A stretch of DNA of 17,582 nt from an uncultured Blautia sp. (GTDB taxonomy: Bacteria; Bacillota; Clostridia; Lachnospirales; Lachnospiraceae): contig URMH01000051.1 in assembly GCA_900549015.1 (NCBI GenBank), positions 1-17,582 on the forward strand. Direction: 5' to 3'. Of this stretch, positions 14,035-17,582 are shown one piece after another. Below the pieces are notes generated by a model that worked only from the letters and a program-made list of their open reading frames with translations, was not told the DNA's origin and did not search any database. The number at the start of each line of letters is the position of its first letter. The stretch's first letter is position 1. Both the position numbers and the translations under genes were made by a program.

Positions 14035-15960
14035 CTAAATATCAAGCTCTGCATCCTGTGCATGTTCGTAAATAAATGCCTTTCTCGGGGGAACTTCGCT
14101 TCCCATAAGGATTTCTGTCACACTGGAAGCAAGACGGGCATCTTCAATTTCTACTCGCTTCATCATTCTCGTTTCCGGGTTTAAAGTGGTATCCCAAAGC
14201 TGCTGGGCGTCCATCTCTCCAAGACCTTTATATCTCTGAAGAGTAAAGCTTCCTGATTTATGGGTTTTCCGGTAGCGCTCCAGTGCCTTGTCATCATAGA
14301 GATACTCCTCCGGGCCTTTTTTCGGCATTACCTTATATAAAGGCGGCATGGCAATATACACGTGTCCCTCATAAATCAGCTCCGGCATAAACCGGTAAAA
14401 TAAGGTAAGAAGAAGGGTGGAAATATGCGCGCCGTCCACATCCGCATCTGCCATGATCACAATTTTATCGTAGCGGAGCTTTGTAATATCAAAATCATTT
14501 CCGTATCCCTCGGAAAATCCGCAGCCAAAGGCATTGATCATGGTTTTAATTTCCGCATTTGCCAGCACCTTGTCAATGGTTGCTTTTTCCACATTCAGGA
14601 TTTTTCCTCTGATTGGAAGGATCGCCTGATAATTACGGTCTCTTGCTGTTTTCGCGGAGCCGCCCGCAGAATCTCCCTCCACAATAAAAATCTCGCAGAG
14701 GGACGGGTCTTTTTTCTCACAGTTTGCAAGCTTTCCGTTGGAATCAAAGGAATACTTCTGCTTTGTGAGAAGATTCGTCTTCGCCCGCTCCTCTGTCTTT
14801 CGTATTTTTGCAGCTTTTTCCGCGCAGGAAAGCACAGATTTTAAAACCTCAAGATTCCTGTCAAAGTAAAGAACAAGCTGCTCGCCCATTACTTTTCCCG
14901 TTGCTCTTGCCGCATCCTGGTTGTCAAGCTTTGTCTTTGTCTGTCCCTCAAACCTCGGCGCCGGGTGCTTGATAGAAACAACGGCTGTCATTCCGTTTCG
15001 AATATCCGCGCCTGTAAAATTCGCATCTTTTTCTTTAAGAACGCCGATCTCACGGGCATATGTATTCATAACAGTGGTAAAGGTCGTTTTAAATCCGGTA
15101 AGATGTGTTCCGCCCTCCGCATTATAAATGTTGTTGCAGAATCCGAGGACGTTTTCCCGAAACTCATTTGTAAACTGAAACGCAGCCTCCACCTGGATCC
15201 CCTCTGCCTCTCCTTTTATATAAACAGGCTCGTGGAGAGTTTCTACATTATGGTTCAGATCGCGGATAAAACCGATGATCCCCTCCGGTTCATGAAACTC
15301 GATTTTTTCCGGTTCCTCTTTTCTTTTATCCTCAAAACAGATGGTAAGCTCGGGATTTAAGTATGCTGTCTCATGAAGGCGGCTTTTTACCTCTGTTGCG
15401 GAAAATCTTGTCTTTTCAAAAATTTCCGGGTCAGGAAGAAAATTAATGCAGGTTCCTGTCTGTTTCGTTTTTCCAAGCTTTGGAAGAAGTCCTTCTTCCA
15501 GTTCAAGTGTGGGAATCCCTCTCTCATAGTGATCATGGTGAACGTATCCGTCTCTGCTGATTTTTATATCAAGATATGTGGACAGGGCATTTACGACAGA
15601 GGAGCCTACGCCATGAAGACCACCGCTTGTCTTGTATGCAGAATTATCAAATTTTCCTCCTGCATGTAAGGTCGTAAAAACAAGACGTTCTGCGGAAACG
15701 CCCTTTTCGTGCATATCTACAGGAATTCCTCTTCCGTTGTCTTCCACTGTACAGGATCCGTCTTTTTCCAGCACTACATGAATTTCGCTGCAGTATCCTG
15801 CAAGATGTTCGTCCACTGCATTATCTACAATTTCATATATCAGATGGTTCAGTCCTTTTCTGGAAACACTTCCTATATACATACCAGGACGCTTTCTTAC
15901 TGCCTCCAGTCCTTCCAGAACAGAAATACTGGCTGCATCATAGGTGTTCTTTTTTGGCAT
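14035..15960 (-). CDS. parE: Type IIA topoisomerase subunit B, topoisomerase IV (ParE)-like
   Basis: The ATPase subunit partner of the downstream parC product. With the chosen start the protein has 641 residues. The GHKL ATPase domain shows YEIVDNAVDEHLAG (42-55; catalytic E43, N47), DNGRGIP (74-80) and GGLHGVGSS (113-121); the transducer domain shows QTKTKL (340-345) with its ATP-sensing lysine. The TOPRIM domain has EGDSAGG (428-434), PIRGKILNVEKA (449-460) and DADVDG (505-510), and the tail contains YKGLGEMDAQQLW. I chose the ATG at 15960, since AAAGGA lies 8 nt upstream and homologues begin near MPKKNTYDA. An in-frame ATG at 16032 would add 24 unconserved residues translated through the leader hairpin and would lie almost at the predicted transcription start. 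Confidence 0.93.
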   Translation of the reverse strand: MPKKNTYDAASISVLEGLEAVRKRPGMYIGSVSRKGLNHLIYEIVDNAVDEHLAGYCSEIHVVLEKDGSCTVEDNGRGIPVDMHEKGVSAERLVFTTLHAGGKFDNSAYKTSGGLHGVGSSVVNALSTYLDIKISRDGYVHHDHYERGIPTLELEEGLLPKLGKTKQTGTCINFLPDPEIFEKTRFSATEVKSRLHETAYLNPELTICFEDKRKEEPEKIEFHEPEGIIGFIRDLNHNVETLHEPVYIKGEAEGIQVEAAFQFTNEFRENVLGFCNNIYNAEGGTHLTGFKTTFTTVMNTYAREIGVLKEKDANFTGADIRNGMTAVVSIKHPAPRFEGQTKTKLDNQDAARATGKVMGEQLVLYFDRNLEVLKSVLSCAEKAAKIRKTEERAKTNLLTKQKYSFDSNGKLANCEKKDPSLCEIFIVEGDSAGGSAKTARDRNYQAILPIRGKILNVEKATIDKVLANAEIKTMINAFGCGFSEGYGNDFDITKLRYDKIVIMADADVDGAHISTLLLTLFYRFMPELIYEGHVYIAMPPLYKVMPKKGPEEYLYDDKALERYRKTHKSGSFTLQRYKGLGEMDAQQLWDTTLNPETRMMKRVEIEDARLASSVTEILMGSEVPPRKAFIYEHAQDAELDI

Positions 15961-15993
15961 TCTTCCATTCCTTTCTAAACTTGCGCATTTAAA

Positions 15994-16018
15994 ACCGGCA
16001 CTTGCAAAAAGTGCCGGT
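15994..16018 (-). other. Hairpin in the parE leader
   Basis: ACCGGCACTT (15994-16003) is the exact complement of AAGTGCCGGT (16009-16018), giving a 10-bp stem with a 5-nt loop. In the minus direction it is followed by TTTT, counting the last stem base, then AAATGCGC. It begins about 8 nt after the predicted parE transcription start and ends about 34 nt before the ATG. It may be an attenuator-like terminator or a 5' stabilising stem-loop. Confidence 0.6.
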
Positions 16019-16032
16019 CCGTTTCTTTCCAT

Positions 16033-16061
16033 ATTGTATACCAGAAAACATGTTTGGTCAA
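16033..16061 (-). promoter_or_regulatory. Sigma-A promoter of parE-parC
   Basis: On the minus strand TTGACC (16061-16056) and TACAAT (16038-16033) are separated by 17 nt, each matching consensus at 5 of 6 positions. Expected start near 16026, about 65 nt before the parE ATG. An A/T-rich tract (16090-16120) lies upstream and could act as an UP element for this promoter and the divergent one. Confidence 0.75.
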
Positions 16062-16120
16062 CACTAAATTCTCTTTGTTTTTGATGCTTTTTCTCTTTTT
16101 AAAAAAAATTAAAATTTTTG

Positions 16121-16149
16121 TTGACAAATGAAGTTTGAAAGATTATCTT
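16121..16149 (+). promoter_or_regulatory. Sigma-A promoter of the T-box/cstA transcript
   Basis: A perfect TTGACA (16121-16126) is followed after 17 nt by TATCTT (16144-16149), which matches the -10 consensus at 4 of 6 positions. Runs of A and T (16098-16119) lie directly upstream. Expected start near 16156, just before the T-box leader. Confidence 0.7.
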
Positions 16150-16155
16150 ATTACT

Positions 16156-16497
16156 TAATTCAACAGTCAAATGCAGAGAACAGGAAATGACTTTTTCAAA
16201 TCACCGCTCACAGAGAGCCGTAAGATGATGAGAAGCGGCAGCAAGGAATGAAAAAGCCCTCACCTGCGAGCAGTTCCGGTGAAAGGCAGTGTGATTGCAT
16301 ACAGCCTAGTAATTGGAACCGGTACCCATCGTTAACAGGGCATGCCATAGAGTCGGTATCCTATTGATTCTGACAGCAGTGGCAGTAGAGAGGCCGGGAT
16401 ATCCGGCAAGCAAAGTGGTAACGCGGAAGTAATGTTAAATCAGCCTTCGTCTTTGCACCAAATCATTTAGATTTGTGTGGAGACGAAGGCTTTTTTT
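16156..16497 (+). promoter_or_regulatory. T-box riboswitch leader, predicted leucine (CUC) specifier
   Basis: A tRNA-sensing leader that lets transcription continue when the cognate tRNA is uncharged. Stem I has the K-turn strand GCAGAGAA, basal helix CAGG (16181-16184) with CCTG (16263-16266), and upper helix CTTTTTCA (16191-16198) with TGAAAAAG (16249-16256). It also has the conserved AGAGAGCCG and GATGATGAGAAGCGGC distal elements. The internal loop between the helices reads CCCTCA; by the usual placement, three bases then a purine before the basal helix, the specifier is CTC (16259-16261), leucine. Stem III is GCCGG/CCGGC (16393-16407). The antiterminator is GCAAAG (16410-16415) with CTTTGC (16451-16456), bulge TGGTAAC and GCG/CGT. 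The bulge U at 16419 would pair with discriminator A73, as in leucine tRNAs. I see the T-box class directly; the amino acid is inference. Confidence 0.9.
16442..16497 (+). terminator. T-box intrinsic terminator
   Basis: AGCCTTCGTCT (16442-16452) pairs perfectly with AGACGAAGGCT (16481-16491), the stem continuing inward through CAAATC/GATTTG, and seven T residues follow (16491-16497). Its 5' strand overlaps the 3' strand of the antiterminator (CGTCTTTGC), so the two structures exclude each other, as in a transcriptional T-box switch. Confidence 0.92.
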
Positions 16498-16564
16498 GAT
16501 ACTATGGACAATGCGTACAGAGTGTTTGACTGATGAAATATATCATAATAGGAGAGTGACATCT

Positions 16565-17582
16565 ATGAACACTTTAGTAATTGTTTTAATTGCAGCTGTT
16601 ATTTTATTCGGCGCATATGTTGTCTATGGCCGTTGGTTAGCCAACAAATGGGGAATTGACCCTAAGGCAGAAACACCGGCAGTAAAGTACAATGATGGTA
16701 AAGATTTTGTCCCGACAAACGGATGGACAGTATTTAGTCATCAGTTTTCATCTATCGCAGGTGCAGGTCCTGTAACCGGTGCAATTCAGGCAGCGGCATT
16801 TGGCTGGTTACCTGTATTACTCTGGATTCTCATCGGTGGTGTGTTCTTCGGTGCCGTTACAGATTTCGGTGCTTTATATGCTTCCGTTAAGAACGAAGGA
16901 AAGTCCATGGGTATGATTATTGAAAAGTACATCGGTAAATTCGGACGTAAGATTTTCTTACTGTTCTGCTGGTTATTTACATTAATTGTTATTGCAGCAT
17001 TTGCCGATATGGTAGCCGGAACATTTAATGCGTATACAGTTGTTGACGGACAGTCACAGTTATCTGCAGCTGCTTCAACAAACGGTTCTGCCGGTATGGT
17101 ATCTATCATGTTTATGGTATTTGCCGTTGTATTTGGTCTGATTCAGAAGAAATGGAATCTTTCAGGCTGGAAAGAAGCAGTTGTTGGTATCGTATTTATC
17201 ATTGCTTCATTTGTAATTGGTAACTACTTCCCAATTGAATTAGGCAAGAACGCATGGAGCTATATCACATTTGTATATATCTTTTTTGCAGCAGTTCTTC
17301 CAATGTGGCTGATGAAGCAGCCTCGTGACTACATGACAACATTTATGTTCATTGCCATGATTGTCGGTGCAGCACTTGGTCTGGTTGTAGCTCATCCGTC
17401 TATGAACCTTCCGGTTTATACAGGATTTAACAATGCAAAGCTTGGAACAATGTTCCCAATCCTTTTCGTAACGGTTGCCTGCGGTGCTGTTTCAGGCTTC
17501 CACAGCCTTGTATCTTCTGGTACATCTTCTAAGACTGTAGCAAATGAAAAGGATATGCTTAAAGTTGGTTACGGCGCTATGA
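16565..17582 (+). CDS. cstA: CstA-family transporter (carbon starvation protein A), 5' part
   Basis: The first 339 codons of a polytopic membrane protein of the CstA family. E. coli members (CstA, BtsT) import pyruvate, and CstA has also been linked to peptide use; the substrate here is unknown. Family landmarks: SHQFSSIAGAGPVTG (58-72), GGVFFGAVTDFGALY (91-105), KQPRDYMTTF (251-260) and SGFHSLVSSGTSSK (310-323). Hydrophobic segments lie near residues 3-21, 81-98, 128-150, 178-193, 206-221, 233-250, 259-276 and 295-309. The start is at the ATG after AGGAG, with 10 nt spacing. Codon use (many TTA, GGT, GCA, GTT) differs from the minus-strand genes, suggesting high expression or a different history. 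It is the only protein-coding gene visible downstream of the T-box terminator, so its expression should depend on the T-box. The 3' end lies outside the window. Confidence 0.95.
   Translation, partial: MNTLVIVLIAAVILFGAYVVYGRWLANKWGIDPKAETPAVKYNDGKDFVPTNGWTVFSHQFSSIAGAGPVTGAIQAAAFGWLPVLLWILIGGVFFGAVTDFGALYASVKNEGKSMGMIIEKYIGKFGRKIFLLFCWLFTLIVIAAFADMVAGTFNAYTVVDGQSQLSAAASTNGSAGMVSIMFMVFAVVFGLIQKKWNLSGWKEAVVGIVFIIASFVIGNYFPIELGKNAWSYITFVYIFFAAVLPMWLMKQPRDYMTTFMFIAMIVGAALGLVVAHPSMNLPVYTGFNNAKLGTMFPILFVTVACGAVSGFHSLVSSGTSSKTVANEKDMLKVGYGAM

Noticed and set aside
15961..16032. Upstream extension of parE to an ATG at 16032
   Set aside because: The 24 extra residues are unlike homologues, would be translated through a strong hairpin, and the ATG lies almost at the predicted transcription start; AAAGGA before the ATG at 15960 decides the start.
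16156..16497. Possible CRISPR repeat, tRNA or other structural RNA in the long gene-free stretch
   Set aside because: The stem I motifs, the TGGT antiterminator bulge and the competing terminator identify a T-box leader; there are no regularly spaced repeats and no tRNA cloverleaf.
16786..17109. A 107-codon minus-strand frame inside cstA
   Set aside because: It runs against the CstA frame, whose conserved motifs continue through the whole interval; there is no ribosome binding site or known family.

Overview
This window looks like a chromosomal segment of a low-to-moderate GC Gram-positive anaerobe of the class Clostridia, most likely a member of the Lachnospiraceae (the Blautia/Mediterraneibacter/Dorea kind). 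The reasons are the protein sequences, strong AGGAGG-type ribosome binding sites, sigma-A type promoters, the conserved rimP-nusA-rnpM-ylxQ-infB-rbfA-nrnA-truB-ribF order, and a T-box riboswitch. The genus call is a judgement from memory of families, not from a search.

Layout. All but one gene lie on the minus strand, so in transcriptional order the window is read from right to left. (1) 16061-11774: a promoter, a short hairpin-bearing leader, then parE and parC, a type IIA topoisomerase pair resembling topoisomerase IV. (2) 11756-1749: an extended -10 promoter and hairpin leader, then rimP, nusA, rnpM (ylxR), ylxQ, infB, rbfA, nrnA, truB, ribF and a Na+/phosphate cotransporter, all separated by at most 38 nt or overlapping. 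This is the classic transcription/translation operon: ribosome maturation (RimP, RbfA), antitermination/pausing (NusA), initiation (IF2), tRNA modification (TruB), RNA end-processing (NrnA), cofactor synthesis (RibF). (3) 1737-1: rpsO (S15) with its own near-consensus promoter, a terminator-like hairpin, then the first 406 codons of pnp running off the left edge.

(4) On the plus strand, diverging from parE, a sigma-A promoter (16121-16149) drives a complete T-box leader (about 16156-16497). My reading gives a CUC (leucine) specifier, an antiterminator with UGGU, and a strong terminator. It is followed by cstA, a CstA-family transporter gene truncated by the right edge. This transcription unit is the most interesting part of the window.

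The only stretch longer than 300 bases without a protein-coding gene is 15961-16564, which holds the divergent promoters, the parE leader hairpin and the T-box. I saw no tRNA, rRNA, CRISPR array, insertion sequence or prophage signature. Most of the window is conserved housekeeping; I do not claim an undescribed defence or mobile system here.
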